Shown: piece by piece, positions 36,114 to 45,724 of the stretch
How positions within the stretch are numbered: position 1 is the stretch's first letter
Layout of the letters: each line of letters begins with the position of its first letter
Assembly (NCBI GenBank): GCA_943788865.1
Contig: CALSRX010000001.1
Span: 124,001 to 188,000 of the forward strand
Source of the DNA: an uncultured Polaribacter sp.
GTDB lineage: Bacteria > Bacteroidota > Bacteroidia > Flavobacteriales > Flavobacteriaceae
Reading direction: 5' to 3'
DNA length: 64,000 nucleotides
The notes under the pieces: generated by a model
The model's database searches: none
Seen by the model: the letters and a program-made list of their open reading frames with translations, nothing else
Told to the model about the DNA's origin: nothing
Made by a program: the position numbers and the translations under genes

Positions 36114-36560
36114 ATGAAACGTATCAATCAATACAAAAAGCTTTTTAATGTAGAAGGCGCTATCGATTTAAAAGAACTAAAATCTACTTATAGAGGTTTA
36201 GTAAAACAATGGCATCCAGATAAGTTTCAAGACGAAGAAGAAAAGGAAATTGCAGAAATTGAAAGTACTAAAATTATTGATGGCTATCATTTTTTAGTAA
36301 GCATTGCTCCAGAAACAAAAGCTGCTAACTTAGTAGATTATACAACAACAATTACAGAATTTCAAGTTGCAGACTGGTATCATAAAAGCATGTTATTGGA
36401 AGTTACTTTTACCGATGGCAATACCTATGAGTATTTTGGTGTTAATAAGATTTTATTCGGAAAATTTATAAACGCAAAATCAATTAACAACTTTGGTAAA
36501 AGAAATATTTTCAATTCTTTTACCTACAGAAAATCTAAGAAAGCAGCTGTAATGGCTTAA
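36114..36560 (+). CDS. J-domain protein with C-terminal KTSC domain
   Basis: The 148-residue protein has a J domain at residues 1-65 with the HPD triad in KQWHPDKF, though the helix I region is short. The second half is a KTSC domain: KSMLLEVTFTDGNTYEYFGVNKILFGKFINAKSINNFGKRNIFNSF. The J domain would stimulate a DnaK-type chaperone, while KTSC may bind RNA or a ribosomal surface by analogy; the target is unknown. It has its own well-matched promoter. Confidence 0.85.
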   Translation: MKRINQYKKLFNVEGAIDLKELKSTYRGLVKQWHPDKFQDEEEKEIAEIESTKIIDGYHFLVSIAPETKAANLVDYTTTITEFQVADWYHKSMLLEVTFTDGNTYEYFGVNKILFGKFINAKSINNFGKRNIFNSFTYRKSKKAAVMA

Positions 36561-36597
36561 AGTATAGTGTGGATTGTGAAATTTTAAAACTTACTTA

Positions 36598-36822
36598 TCA
36601 CTCAAATTGCTTCATTTCTGTATCATAAAACTCACCTGCTTTATCCATTAAATCTGCCAATTCTGTAGCAATATCTTCTTCATTTTCTCCAGATAAATCT
36701 TCGAACCATTCTACTTCATCATCTTTTAAGTTGATTAAAAAACGTGGATATTCTGTGTGTAAGACAAAAATATCATCCGGAAAATTGCTGTTGTCTGCCA
36801 ATAAAAATTTAGGTAATTCCAT
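36598..36822 (-). CDS. Conserved small acidic protein of unknown function
   Basis: The 74-residue protein is strongly acidic and begins MELPKFLLADNSNFPDDIFVLHTEYPRFLINLKDDEVEW, with a helical second half (EEDIATELADLMDKAGEFYD). No signal or membrane segment is visible and I cannot assign a family. It lies 3 bases after the MATE transporter gene on the same strand, so it is probably co-transcribed with it. Confidence 0.7.
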   Translation of the reverse strand: MELPKFLLADNSNFPDDIFVLHTEYPRFLINLKDDEVEWFEDLSGENEEDIATELADLMDKAGEFYDTEMKQFE

Positions 36823-36825
36823 AGT

Positions 36826-38202
36826 TTATGCTTTTTCTCTAATGAGTTTTAAAGTTAAATAATTAAAACGAATATATAATAAAATGGCGGCTGTTGACAA
36901 TCCAGCTAACAAGCCAAGCCAAATTCCGAAACTACCCAATTGTTCTTCTTTTCCAAAATAAAAACTCACAGGAAAGCCAATCAACCAATACGAAATAAAA
37001 GTAATGATTGTTGGAATTTTCACATCTTGCAATCCACGTAATGCGCCTAAAACTACAACCTGAATACTATCAGAAATCTGAAAAATGGCTGCAGCTATTA
37101 ATAATTGAGCTGCAATGGAAACCACCTCCATATTATCAGTTAGGTTTTGCACATCATTATAATCTAAATAGATTTTAGGCAATTGTTTGTGGAATAAAAA
37201 GAAGATTGTTCCAAAGAAAATTGCCAACAAAATTGCCATAAAAAAGATTGAAAAGGCAATTCTTCTTAGTTCTTTATAATTGTGTAATCCTTTTTGATTT
37301 CCAACTCTGACCATAGAAGCAACACTTAGCCCCATTGCAACCATAAACGTCATAGAAGATAAATTCAATGCTATTTGATTTGCTGCTTGCGGATTTTTTC
37401 CCAGCAAACCACTCAACCAAATTGCCGCTGTAAAAATAGCTACTTCAAAAAACATTTGCATTGCACTTGGGGCACCCAAACTGATCAATTTTCGAATCAT
37501 TAAGGTGTCCAATACAAAAAACTTAATATTGGTTACCAAACGTTTAGAGCGTTCTTTGATTGCTAATAACCTCCATAAGTAAGCAACCATAACAAAACGA
37601 GAAAGTAAAGTACCATAAGCGGCTCCTACCATTCCCATTTCTGGAAAACCAAATTTCCCAAAAATCAATACATAGTTTAAAACCACATTTACAATATTAG
37701 CAATCAAAGTAGCATACATTGGATATTTGGTCATAGACATTCCGTCACTAAATTGTTTCAATGCTTGAAAAACAACTAAGGGAATTAATGAAAAAGCAAC
37801 TAGGTTTAAATACGGAATTGCCAATTCTACAACCTCAGCGGGTTGCTCCATTAAATACATTAATGGTTTGGCAAAAAACACCAACAAGAACAATGCAACT
37901 CCTAAAACTGTACACAAAAACAATCCGTGTTTAAAAGTAGATTTTGCTTGTTTAAAATTATTTGCCGAATCTGCTTCTGCAATTAATGGGGTTATTGCGG
38001 TAGAGAAACCAATTCCTAGAGACATGGCAATAAACATAAAACTGTTTCCTAAAGAAACTGCCGCCAATTCTGCTGTTCCTAATTGGCCAACCATTATATT
38101 ATCTACAAAACTAACAAAGGTATGTCCTAACATCCCTAGCATTACAGGGGCAGCAAGTTTCCAATTGTACTTAAATTCTGAAGTGTATAAAGAAATATTC
38201 AA
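36826..38202 (-). CDS. MATE-family efflux transporter
   Basis: The 458-residue membrane protein has twelve predicted helices in two homologous halves. MLGHTFVSFVDNIMVGQLGTAELAAVSLGNS at the N-terminus and GAPSAMQMFFEVAIFTAAIWLSGLLG in the middle are the two MATE repeats. It exports cationic drugs or metabolites with Na+ or H+. The small acidic gene follows it in the same operon. Confidence 0.93.
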   Translation of the reverse strand: MNISLYTSEFKYNWKLAAPVMLGMLGHTFVSFVDNIMVGQLGTAELAAVSLGNSFMFIAMSLGIGFSTAITPLIAEADSANNFKQAKSTFKHGLFLCTVLGVALFLLVFFAKPLMYLMEQPAEVVELAIPYLNLVAFSLIPLVVFQALKQFSDGMSMTKYPMYATLIANIVNVVLNYVLIFGKFGFPEMGMVGAAYGTLLSRFVMVAYLWRLLAIKERSKRLVTNIKFFVLDTLMIRKLISLGAPSAMQMFFEVAIFTAAIWLSGLLGKNPQAANQIALNLSSMTFMVAMGLSVASMVRVGNQKGLHNYKELRRIAFSIFFMAILLAIFFGTIFFLFHKQLPKIYLDYNDVQNLTDNMEVVSIAAQLLIAAAIFQISDSIQVVVLGALRGLQDVKIPTIITFISYWLIGFPVSFYFGKEEQLGSFGIWLGLLAGLSTAAILLYIRFNYLTLKLIREKA

Positions 38203-38308
38203 GAAAATTGATCGTTGATTTTATCAAGGCAAAGATATTCATAATAATTGAAGTTTATCGTCAATCATATTAACAAAATCCCTACATAAATATTTCATTA
38301 AAAAACTG

Positions 38309-38316
38309 TACTTTTG
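38309..38316 (+). promoter_or_regulatory. -7 promoter box of the dgkA-ftsK operon
   Basis: TACTTTTG matches TAnnTTTG, 51 bases before the dgkA ATG. No TTG is present at normal spacing. Confidence 0.4.
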
Positions 38317-38367
38317 AGCTTCAACAATTTTTATTAGAGTTAAACATTAATTAAGAATTATTTTTAA

Positions 38368-38748
38368 ATGAAAAATCCAAATGATGGTTTTTTAAAAGGA
38401 AGACTTAGAAGTATAAAGTATGCATTAAAAGGAATGTGGTTACTTTTAAAAACAGAAGACAGTATCAAAACTCAATTTTGTTTAGGAATCATATCGCTAG
38501 CTATTGGAATTTATTTTGATATTTCTGCAACTGAATGGATGTTTCAATTAATTGTTATTGCACTTGTTTTAGTTGCTGAAGCTTGTAATACAGCACTAGA
38601 AAAAATGGCAGATTTTGTGCATCCAGAATATCATGAAAAGATAGGTTTTATTAAAGATATTGCTGCTGGAGCTCCAAGTTTTGCTGCTATATTCGCAATA
38701 ATTGTTACCGGAATTATATACGTTCCTAAAATCTTAGAGTTATTCTAA
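38368..38748 (+). CDS. dgkA: Prokaryotic diacylglycerol/undecaprenol kinase (DgkA)
   Basis: The 126-residue protein has three membrane helices and the DgkA signature EACNTALEKMADFVHPEYHEKIGFIKDIAAGA (about 72-104) with its catalytic and metal-binding Glu and Asp residues. It phosphorylates a lipid alcohol with ATP; in many bacteria outside the Enterobacteria the substrate is undecaprenol. It precedes ftsK by 42 bases. Confidence 0.92.
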   Translation: MKNPNDGFLKGRLRSIKYALKGMWLLLKTEDSIKTQFCLGIISLAIGIYFDISATEWMFQLIVIALVLVAEACNTALEKMADFVHPEYHEKIGFIKDIAAGAPSFAAIFAIIVTGIIYVPKILELF

Positions 38749-38790
38749 GCAAATACTTATATTTACATTTTTACAATCTACACCTAATTA

Positions 38791-41223
38791 ATGGCTAAAA
38801 AAGCAAAAACGACAAAGCAAAAAACAGAGAAAAAACTTAAGTTTCAAAAAACAAAAGCGTTTTTTAACAATAGGCAAACACATACTGTTTTTGGTTTGTT
38901 TTTAACATTGTTTTCTGTTTTTTTAATCATTGCATTTTTTTCATTCTTTTTTTCTTGGCAAGCAGACCAAAGTACATTAACTCAATTTACTGATAGAGCT
39001 GTTGAAACAAAAAATCTTCTAGGAAAAGTTGGAGCAATTTTAAGTAACTTTTTTATTTATGAAGGTTTTGGTATTGCAGCATTTATTATTCCTGTATTAC
39101 TTTTTATCAGTGGTTTATATTGGCTTTCTAAAATGCCTTTTAGAAGAGTAGTTAAAACATGGAACTGGGGCTTGTTGGTAATGCTTTGGTTTTCGATAAC
39201 CTTAGGCTTTGTGCCAGACAAATTTGTTGTACTAGCCGGAGTTATCGGTTTAGAAATTAACGAATACCTACAAACTTTTTTAGGAAAAACAGGATTAACA
39301 CTGGCATTAAGCTTTCTGTTTTTAACCTACATTATTATCCGTTTTAAAGTAACACCAGAAAGTGTTTTATCTAAATTTAGAACGAAGAAAAAAGACATTT
39401 CTGAAGAAGAAAATGTTGAGGAACCTATTGAAGAACCTGTTATTGAAAACGAATTTATACTAGAAAACTCAACAGAAAAAAAATCAGAATTTGAAAAATC
39501 TGTAACAAATTTACAACCTACAATTAGCAATTTTTATAATGTAAAAACTACCAATAACAAAGAAGATAAAGATGAGAGTTTGCTTGATGTTGTTTTAAAA
39601 AATGAAACAACAGACGCTGAAGAAACTCATGAGAAAGAAGTTCAAATAGATATTGAAAAAACCGAAGAAGAAGAGCATTCTACAGAAAATTTATCTGAAA
39701 AACTAGTAAAAGATTTTGGAGAATTTGATCCTACTTTAGAGTTAGGAAACTATAAATTTCCAACCTTTAATTTATTAAAACAATACAACGAAAGCATTTC
39801 TATAGATCCAGATGAGCTAGAGGCTAATAAGAATAAAATTCTAGAAACGCTTAAGAATTATAAAATCGGAATTGCAAAAATTAAAGCAACCGTTGGACCA
39901 ACAATTACTTTGTATGAAATTGTTCCTGATGCTGGTGTTCGGATTTCAAAAATTAAAAACTTAGAAGACGATATTGCGTTATCATTATCGGCATTAGGTA
40001 TTCGTATCATCGCTCCTATCCCTGGAAAAGGAACTATCGGAATTGAGGTACCGAATAAAAAAGCAACCATTGTTTCGATGCATTCTGTAATTTCTTCAAA
40101 GAAGTTTCAAGAATCTCCGATGGAACTCCCTATTGCTTTAGGGAAAACCATTTCTAACGAAACTTTTGTAGTTGATTTAGCAAAAATGCCACACTTATTA
40201 ATGGCTGGTGCAACAGGTCAAGGAAAATCTGTTGGATTAAATGCTGTATTAACATCCTTATTATACAAAAAACATCCCGCAGAAGTTAAGTTTGTATTGG
40301 TAGATCCAAAGAAAGTAGAACTGACATTATTTAATAAAATTGAGCGTCATTATTTAGCAAAATTGCCTGATAGTGAGGAAGCAATCATTACAGACACAAC
40401 CAAAGTAATCAATACACTTAATTCGTTGTGTATAGAAATGGATAATCGTTATGACTTGCTTAAAACCGCAATGGTTCGTAACATCAAAGAATACAACGTA
40501 AAATTTAAAGCACGTAAGTTAAATCCGAATGAAGGACATCAATTTTTGCCATATATTGTATTGGTGATTGATGAATTTGCCGATTTAATCATGACAGCCG
40601 GTAAAGAAGTAGAAACTCCAATTGCGCGTTTGGCACAATTAGCCCGTGCCATCGGTATTCATTTAATTGTTGCTACCCAACGTCCGTCTGTAAATGTAAT
40701 TACTGGAATTATCAAAGCAAATTTCCCTGCAAGAATTGCGTTTAGAGTAACTTCAAAAATAGACTCTAGAACCATTTTAGATGCAGGTGGCGCAGATCAA
40801 TTAATTGGTCGTGGAGATTTATTATATACAGCCGGTAATGATATTGATAGAATTCAATGTGCTTTTGTAGATACCCCAGAAGTTGATAAAATTACCGACT
40901 TTATTGGTTCGCAAAGAGCGTATCCAGAGGCCTACTTATTACCTGAATATGTTGGTGAGGAAGCTGGCACAAATCTTGATATTGACATAGAAGATAGGGA
41001 TAAATTATTCAGAGAAGCTGCAGAAATAATTGTTACGGCACAACAAGGATCAGCTTCTTTATTACAGCGAAAATTAAAATTAGGATACAACAGAGCAGGA
41101 AGATTAATTGATCAACTAGAAGCTGCAGGAATTGTAGGTGGATTTGAAGGAAGTAAAGCTAGACAAGTTTTAGTTTCAGACTTAGTTGCATTAGATCAAT
41201 TACTAGAAAACGAACAAAATTAG
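38791..41223 (+). CDS. ftsK: DNA translocase FtsK
   Basis: The 810-residue protein has four N-terminal membrane helices (about 33-185), a highly charged linker rich in Glu (about 190-310), a translocase motor with Walker A GATGQGKSVGLNA (near residue 470) and Walker B VLVIDEFADLI, and a C-terminal winged-helix gamma domain (QQGSASLLQRKLKLGYNRAGRLIDQLEAAGIV) that reads KOPS-like polarity sequences. It clears chromosome termini from the septum and activates XerCD. It starts the ftsK-lolA-lptF/G-ribB series. Confidence 0.95.
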   Translation: MAKKAKTTKQKTEKKLKFQKTKAFFNNRQTHTVFGLFLTLFSVFLIIAFFSFFFSWQADQSTLTQFTDRAVETKNLLGKVGAILSNFFIYEGFGIAAFIIPVLLFISGLYWLSKMPFRRVVKTWNWGLLVMLWFSITLGFVPDKFVVLAGVIGLEINEYLQTFLGKTGLTLALSFLFLTYIIIRFKVTPESVLSKFRTKKKDISEEENVEEPIEEPVIENEFILENSTEKKSEFEKSVTNLQPTISNFYNVKTTNNKEDKDESLLDVVLKNETTDAEETHEKEVQIDIEKTEEEEHSTENLSEKLVKDFGEFDPTLELGNYKFPTFNLLKQYNESISIDPDELEANKNKILETLKNYKIGIAKIKATVGPTITLYEIVPDAGVRISKIKNLEDDIALSLSALGIRIIAPIPGKGTIGIEVPNKKATIVSMHSVISSKKFQESPMELPIALGKTISNETFVVDLAKMPHLLMAGATGQGKSVGLNAVLTSLLYKKHPAEVKFVLVDPKKVELTLFNKIERHYLAKLPDSEEAIITDTTKVINTLNSLCIEMDNRYDLLKTAMVRNIKEYNVKFKARKLNPNEGHQFLPYIVLVIDEFADLIMTAGKEVETPIARLAQLARAIGIHLIVATQRPSVNVITGIIKANFPARIAFRVTSKIDSRTILDAGGADQLIGRGDLLYTAGNDIDRIQCAFVDTPEVDKITDFIGSQRAYPEAYLLPEYVGEEAGTNLDIDIEDRDKLFREAAEIIVTAQQGSASLLQRKLKLGYNRAGRLIDQLEAAGIVGGFEGSKARQVLVSDLVALDQLLENEQN

Positions 41224-41234
41224 GATTAAATTCA

Positions 41235-41894
41235 ATGAAAAAAATAACATCATATTTCTTACTCTTCTTTATAGGGGTTTCAATACAAGGTTTTGCCCAA
41301 GACAAAACAGCCGAAAATTTACTACATGAGGTTTCTACAAAAATGACTTCTTATACAAATATGGAAATTGCATTTACCACAAGTTTGAGTAATGCTGATG
41401 CCGGAATTGAAGAAGGTGATGAACCTCCTATGAAAGGAAACATTATTTTAGAAGGCGAAAAATACAGCTTAGATTATATTGGAAACAGCTTTATTTTTGA
41501 CGGAAAAAAATTATATGTTATAAATCATGACGAAAAAGAAATTGCAATCAATGATGGTGATTTTGATACTGATGATGGATTTATCTATCCGTCTAAATTA
41601 TTAACTTTTTACAAAGAAGGATACACCTTTAAATTAGGTAAAACAACAACTGTAAAAGGAAAAAAAATTCAGTTTGTAGAACTAACCCCGATTGATAGTG
41701 ATTCTGATATTGTAAAGGTTGAGTTAGGAATTGAGTTAGAAACAAAACATATTTACAAGTTAATTCAGACTGGAGCAAATTCTTCTAAAACCACATTTAC
41801 AATCACTTCTTTAAAAAGCAATCAAAACTTACAAAAAAACACTTTTGTTTTTAATAGAGAAAGCTATTTAAAAAAGCACTATAGTATTGATTAA
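41235..41894 (+). CDS. LolA-like outer-membrane lipoprotein carrier
   Basis: The 219-residue protein has a signal peptide (MKKITSYFLLFFIGVSIQGFAQ) and the LolA pattern: LLHEVSTKMTSYTNMEIAFTTS, GNIILEGEKYSLDY, FDGKKLYVINHDEKE and YPSKLLTFYKEGYTF. It carries lipoproteins through the periplasm. It lies 11 bases after ftsK and 23 before the LptF/G gene, both being envelope assembly functions. Confidence 0.88.
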   Translation: MKKITSYFLLFFIGVSIQGFAQDKTAENLLHEVSTKMTSYTNMEIAFTTSLSNADAGIEEGDEPPMKGNIILEGEKYSLDYIGNSFIFDGKKLYVINHDEKEIAINDGDFDTDDGFIYPSKLLTFYKEGYTFKLGKTTTVKGKKIQFVELTPIDSDSDIVKVELGIELETKHIYKLIQTGANSSKTTFTITSLKSNQNLQKNTFVFNRESYLKKHYSID

Positions 41895-41917
41895 TACTTT
41901 TTTACAGTAAACTTTTT

Positions 41918-43348
41918 ATGAGAATACTAGACAAATACATATTAAAAAGTTTTCTAAAGCCTTTTGTTGCTACTTTTTTAATTGTATTGTTTGTTTTGGT
42001 TATGCAAACCTTATGGCTAGCTTTCGAAGACATTGCCGGTAAAGGAATTGATATTCTTTTTATCTTAAAATTTCTCTTTTACACTGCACTTATTGTAACA
42101 CCACAAGCATTGCCAATTGGCGTATTACTTTCTTCAATTATGGCTCTGGGTAATTTCTCTGAAAACTATGAGTTTGCAGCGTCAAAATCTGCTGGAGTTT
42201 CCTTACAGCGACTAATAAGACCTTTAATACTCTTAACCATTGTTTTAAGTTTTGTTAATTTCTTGTTTTTAAACAACATATATCCGTATGCAATGTTTAA
42301 ACAAAAAAATTTATACCTAAATATCAAAAAGCAAAAACCTGCAATGTCTTTAATTCCGGGTGGATTTAATACAGATATTCCTGGTTATCAAATTAAGTTT
42401 GATGAGAAATATGGAGAAAATGATGACTTGTTAAAAAATGTCATGATTTATGATTTGTCTGAAAAAAAATGGAATAAAAAGATTATAACGGCCGAAAAAG
42501 GGAAAATTATTAATAAAGAAGGTAGCAAATACATGACGTTGGTTTTATACAATGGCCAACTATTTGAAGAATATTTAACTGTAAAGACTGAAAAAAACAT
42601 GCCAGCTTCTACTGCAAGTTTTAAAGAATATTCTATTATTATTACCATGCCAGATGATGCTTTATTAGAAGAAGAAAACCTTAAGGGGCTTCATAGCATG
42701 AAAACTTTAGGTAAATTAAGAGATACCATTCCTTTTTACAATGATGACTTTAGAGAATATGTAAAAGGAAGAGCGAAAAGCTTTTATATAAATGTAGATG
42801 CTAAAAAATTAGTTTCAGCAAAAAATGACTCAATAATTTCGAAATTACAGCCAGAAGTTCTAAACAATTTTGATGAAAGAACGCAATTACGTTTAGTCAA
42901 TTCTTCAATTTCAAAAAACAAAACCGCTTTAGATATTATTCAAAATAAAAAAGCAACTTTTAAATTTAAAAGGAAGGTTTTAAATGTCTATGAAACAGAG
43001 TATTACAATAGAATTGCTTTTTCATTATCGTGTTTAATTCTTTTTTTTATTGGCGCTCCTTTAGGGTCTATCATCAGAAAAGGAGGATTTGGTTTGCCAA
43101 TGATTTTAGCAATATCAATTTATGTGCTCTACTTTTTCACCAATACTTTTGGAAGAAACTTAGCAGAAGAAAGTTCAATTACTGCCTTTTTAGGATCTTG
43201 GGTGTCTGCAATTTTAATGGTGCCCATAGCCTTTTTATTAACAAGAAGAGCAACAAAAGATATGGGATTATTTAATATTGATGTATTTTTGCAGCCAATT
43301 ACAACTTTTTTCAAAAAAATAATGTCTAAAAAAGACAATCAGATATAA
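41918..43348 (+). CDS. LptF/LptG-family lipopolysaccharide export permease
   Basis: The 476-residue protein has membrane helices at about 15-35, 52-80 and 98-122 (MRILDKYILKSFLKPFVATFLIVLFVLVMQ...), a large periplasmic beta-jellyroll domain (about 130-340), and three C-terminal helices. This is the LptF/G layout; with LptB it extracts LPS from the inner membrane. Only one such permease is in the window. The stop overlaps the ribB start by one base. Confidence 0.9.
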   Translation: MRILDKYILKSFLKPFVATFLIVLFVLVMQTLWLAFEDIAGKGIDILFILKFLFYTALIVTPQALPIGVLLSSIMALGNFSENYEFAASKSAGVSLQRLIRPLILLTIVLSFVNFLFLNNIYPYAMFKQKNLYLNIKKQKPAMSLIPGGFNTDIPGYQIKFDEKYGENDDLLKNVMIYDLSEKKWNKKIITAEKGKIINKEGSKYMTLVLYNGQLFEEYLTVKTEKNMPASTASFKEYSIIITMPDDALLEEENLKGLHSMKTLGKLRDTIPFYNDDFREYVKGRAKSFYINVDAKKLVSAKNDSIISKLQPEVLNNFDERTQLRLVNSSISKNKTALDIIQNKKATFKFKRKVLNVYETEYYNRIAFSLSCLILFFIGAPLGSIIRKGGFGLPMILAISIYVLYFFTNTFGRNLAEESSITAFLGSWVSAILMVPIAFLLTRRATKDMGLFNIDVFLQPITTFFKKIMSKKDNQI

Positions 43349-44493
43349 TGGAGCATACTAAAACAGAAAACAACATACAGCTAGATTCAATTGCTGAAGC
43401 TATTGAAGATATTCGCAACGGAAAAGTAATTATTGTTGTGGATGATGAAGACAGAGAAAATGAAGGAGATTTTGTTGCAGCCGCTGAAAAAGTAACTCCA
43501 GAAATGATTAATTTCATGGCAATGCATGGACGTGGTTTAATTTGTGTGCCAATCACAGAAGAACGCAGTAAAGAATTGCAATTAGGAATGATGGTAAACA
43601 ACAATACCGATCCGATGGAAACTGCTTTTACTGTTTCTGTAGATTTAAAAGGTAATGGTGTAACAACTGGAATTTCTGCAAAAGACAGGGCATTAACTAT
43701 CAAAGCCATTATCAACCCAAAAACAAAACCTTTTGATTTAGCAAGACCAGGGCATATTTTTCCCTTAAAAGCAAAAGAAGGTGGCGTATTACGTAGAACT
43801 GGGCATACAGAAGCTGCTATAGATTTTGCACGCTTAGCGGGTTCAGAACCAGCTGGAGTTATTGTAGAAATCATGAATGAAGACGGAACAATGGCACGTT
43901 TACCTCAGCTGATGAAAGTTGCTAAAAAGTTTGATTTAAAAATTGTTTCTATTGAAGATTTAGTTGCGTATAGAATGGAACACGATTCTTTAATTGAAAA
44001 GAAAGAAGATTTTGATATTGAAACTCGTTTCGGCACCTTTAGATTAAGAGCTTATCAACAAACCACAAACAATCAAGTACATTTGGCGTTAACCAAGGGT
44101 GCATGGAAAGAGAACGAGCCTGTTATTACAAGGGTAAATTCTACCTTAGTCAACAACGATATTTTAGGAACCTTAACCAACAATGCTGATAAAAAATTAG
44201 ACATGATGTTTAAAACCATCACCGATGCTGGTAAAGGAGCTATTTTATTTATCAATCAACAAAATCAGTCTCAAAACTTATTACATCGTTTAGATATTTT
44301 AAAAGAATCGCAATCTAGAGGTGAAATGAAAGCGCCACAAATAAAAATGGACAGTAAAGATTTTGGAATTGGTGCACAAATCTTACACGATTTAAACATT
44401 CATAAAATTAGATTGGTTTCTAATACCACCCAAGAAAAACGTGTGGGTATGATTGGTTATGGTTTGGAAATTGTAGAGTATGTAAAGTATTAA
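43348..44493 (+). CDS. ribB: 3,4-dihydroxy-2-butanone-4-phosphate synthase with a decayed GTP cyclohydrolase II domain
   Basis: The 381-residue protein is a RibBA-type fusion. The RibB half is intact: VVDDEDRENEGDFVAAAE, MAMHGRGLICVPI and GHTEAAIDFARLAG supply the active-site acids, Arg and His. In the RibA half the RVHSEC...LRCDCG zinc motif of GTP cyclohydrolase II is replaced by TRVNSTLVNNDILGTLTNNADKK, with no cysteine, so this half cannot bind zinc. The protein should make only dihydroxybutanone phosphate for riboflavin, and a separate RibA must exist elsewhere. It is coupled to the LptF/G gene by a one-base overlap. Confidence 0.93.
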   Translation: MEHTKTENNIQLDSIAEAIEDIRNGKVIIVVDDEDRENEGDFVAAAEKVTPEMINFMAMHGRGLICVPITEERSKELQLGMMVNNNTDPMETAFTVSVDLKGNGVTTGISAKDRALTIKAIINPKTKPFDLARPGHIFPLKAKEGGVLRRTGHTEAAIDFARLAGSEPAGVIVEIMNEDGTMARLPQLMKVAKKFDLKIVSIEDLVAYRMEHDSLIEKKEDFDIETRFGTFRLRAYQQTTNNQVHLALTKGAWKENEPVITRVNSTLVNNDILGTLTNNADKKLDMMFKTITDAGKGAILFINQQNQSQNLLHRLDILKESQSRGEMKAPQIKMDSKDFGIGAQILHDLNIHKIRLVSNTTQEKRVGMIGYGLEIVEYVKY

Positions 44494-44499
44494 AAAAAC

Positions 44500-44601
44500 T
44501 TACCTCCTCTTCTCGTAAGCTCTAATAAAAAGTAAAGCCCATAGAATTACAAAAGCAAAAATAAAAAAGGAAAAATATAATATTATTTTATTTATCTCCA
44601 T
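44500..44601 (-). CDS. Single-helix membrane microprotein, 33 residues
   Basis: The frame begins MEINKIILYFSFFIFAF, continues as one hydrophobic helix (about residues 6-26) and ends in the positively charged RAYEKRR, giving a predicted inner-membrane protein with a cytosolic tail. Its ATG lies inside the last codons of the 62-residue gene upstream, in another frame, a 14-base overlap that suggests coupling. It is too short for normal gene finders. Unknown function. Confidence 0.45.
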   Translation of the reverse strand: MEINKIILYFSFFIFAFVILWALLFIRAYEKRR

Positions 44602-44776
44602 TCATTATTGTATTAAAGAATATTAATAGGCCTATCAACATTGGAGCCCATAAACCAACAAAAATTCCATGTAACTGATCACCTCTTAAAAAAAGATACT
44701 CAGCAAAAATTATTATTACTAAACAAACTAATAAAATTGCTAAGTTTAAAGTTCCAATTTTTTTTAAAAACTTCAT
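44588..44776 (-). CDS. Small two-helix membrane protein, 62 residues
   Basis: The protein begins MKFLKKIGTLNLAILLVCLVIIIFAEY, then GLWAPMLIGLLIFFNTIMNGDK, giving two membrane segments (about 12-28 and 38-56). No family recognised. It follows pepE by 24 bases on the same strand and overlaps the 33-residue frame at its end, so the three may form one transcript. Confidence 0.65.
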   Translation of the reverse strand: MKFLKKIGTLNLAILLVCLVIIIFAEYLFLRGDQLHGIFVGLWAPMLIGLLIFFNTIMNGDK

Positions 44777-44800
44777 AAAGTCAGATTTAGGTTAAAAGTA

Positions 44801-45499
44801 TTAAATAATTTTTGAACCACTTTGCTTTTCTACAGGTTCTTTATCTTTTTCAAAAAATCTTGCAGAGAGTTCTCCTTTAACAACAACAGAATTGCCTAAA
44901 ACTTCCAACCAAGAACCTTCTCTTAATCCCAACACAGGTGTGTCATTAAAAACATGAAACTCATGAATTCGAGTTTCTCTAGTTTCTCCCATATGTGTAG
45001 AACCTTCAACAGGATCTAAATAATGTGCATTGATATTAAAAGGAATAAATGCTAAGGTTTTAAAGCTTGGTGGATATACAATAGGCATGTCATTGGTATT
45101 CATCATACTTACACCACAAATATTACTTCCCGCGCTCGTTCCTAAATAAGGTGTTCCGTTTTCTACAACTTCCTGTAAAATATCAAAAATAGCTTGTTTA
45201 TACAGCTGGTTTACAAGTTCAAATGTATTTCCTCCGCCAGTAAAAATAGCTTCAGCATTTAAGATAGCTTCCTTCGGATTCTCAAATTCATGAATTCCTT
45301 TTACATCGATGTTAATGGTATTAAAAGCCGCTCTTGCTTTTGCTGTATACTCATCGTACGAAATTCCGCTTGGTCTAGCATACGGAATAAAAAGCATATT
45401 TTTAACGTTTGTAAAATGGGTAGAAAGTATTGGTAATAAATATTCTAAGTATCCACTACCGTGGATGGTTGAGGTACTTGCTATAATGAGTTTTTTCAT
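44801..45499 (-). CDS. pepE: Dipeptidase E (peptidase S51)
   Basis: The 232-residue protein has the S51 fold: FTGGGNTFELVNQL, then the nucleophile in YLGTSAGSNICG (Ser near residue 121), and THMGETRETRIHEFH with the catalytic His. It cleaves N-terminal aspartyl dipeptides in the cytoplasm. Length matches Salmonella PepE. Confidence 0.93.
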   Translation of the reverse strand: MKKLIIASTSTIHGSGYLEYLLPILSTHFTNVKNMLFIPYARPSGISYDEYTAKARAAFNTINIDVKGIHEFENPKEAILNAEAIFTGGGNTFELVNQLYKQAIFDILQEVVENGTPYLGTSAGSNICGVSMMNTNDMPIVYPPSFKTLAFIPFNINAHYLDPVEGSTHMGETRETRIHEFHVFNDTPVLGLREGSWLEVLGNSVVVKGELSARFFEKDKEPVEKQSGSKII

Positions 45500-45724
45500 G
45501 TTTCAAAAATAAAGAATCTAAAATTAGTACATCAAAAAATAGGCAAACATTTCTTAGCATATTGCAATCCGCTCAGAATAGAAGAGCTGTATAAAAAAAT
45601 AAGCACCTTGATATTCTTAAAATTTTGTTAAAAGAAAGTAAATCATACTTACTTATCTTAGAAAACAATAAATAATTTGTGTAACAAAGTTTATTTGTTC
45701 AAATTTACATACAATAACTACTTC

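Noticed and set aside
43326-43874. 182-residue minus-strand frame
   Set aside because: Antisense to the ribB catalytic region with biased composition; not a gene.
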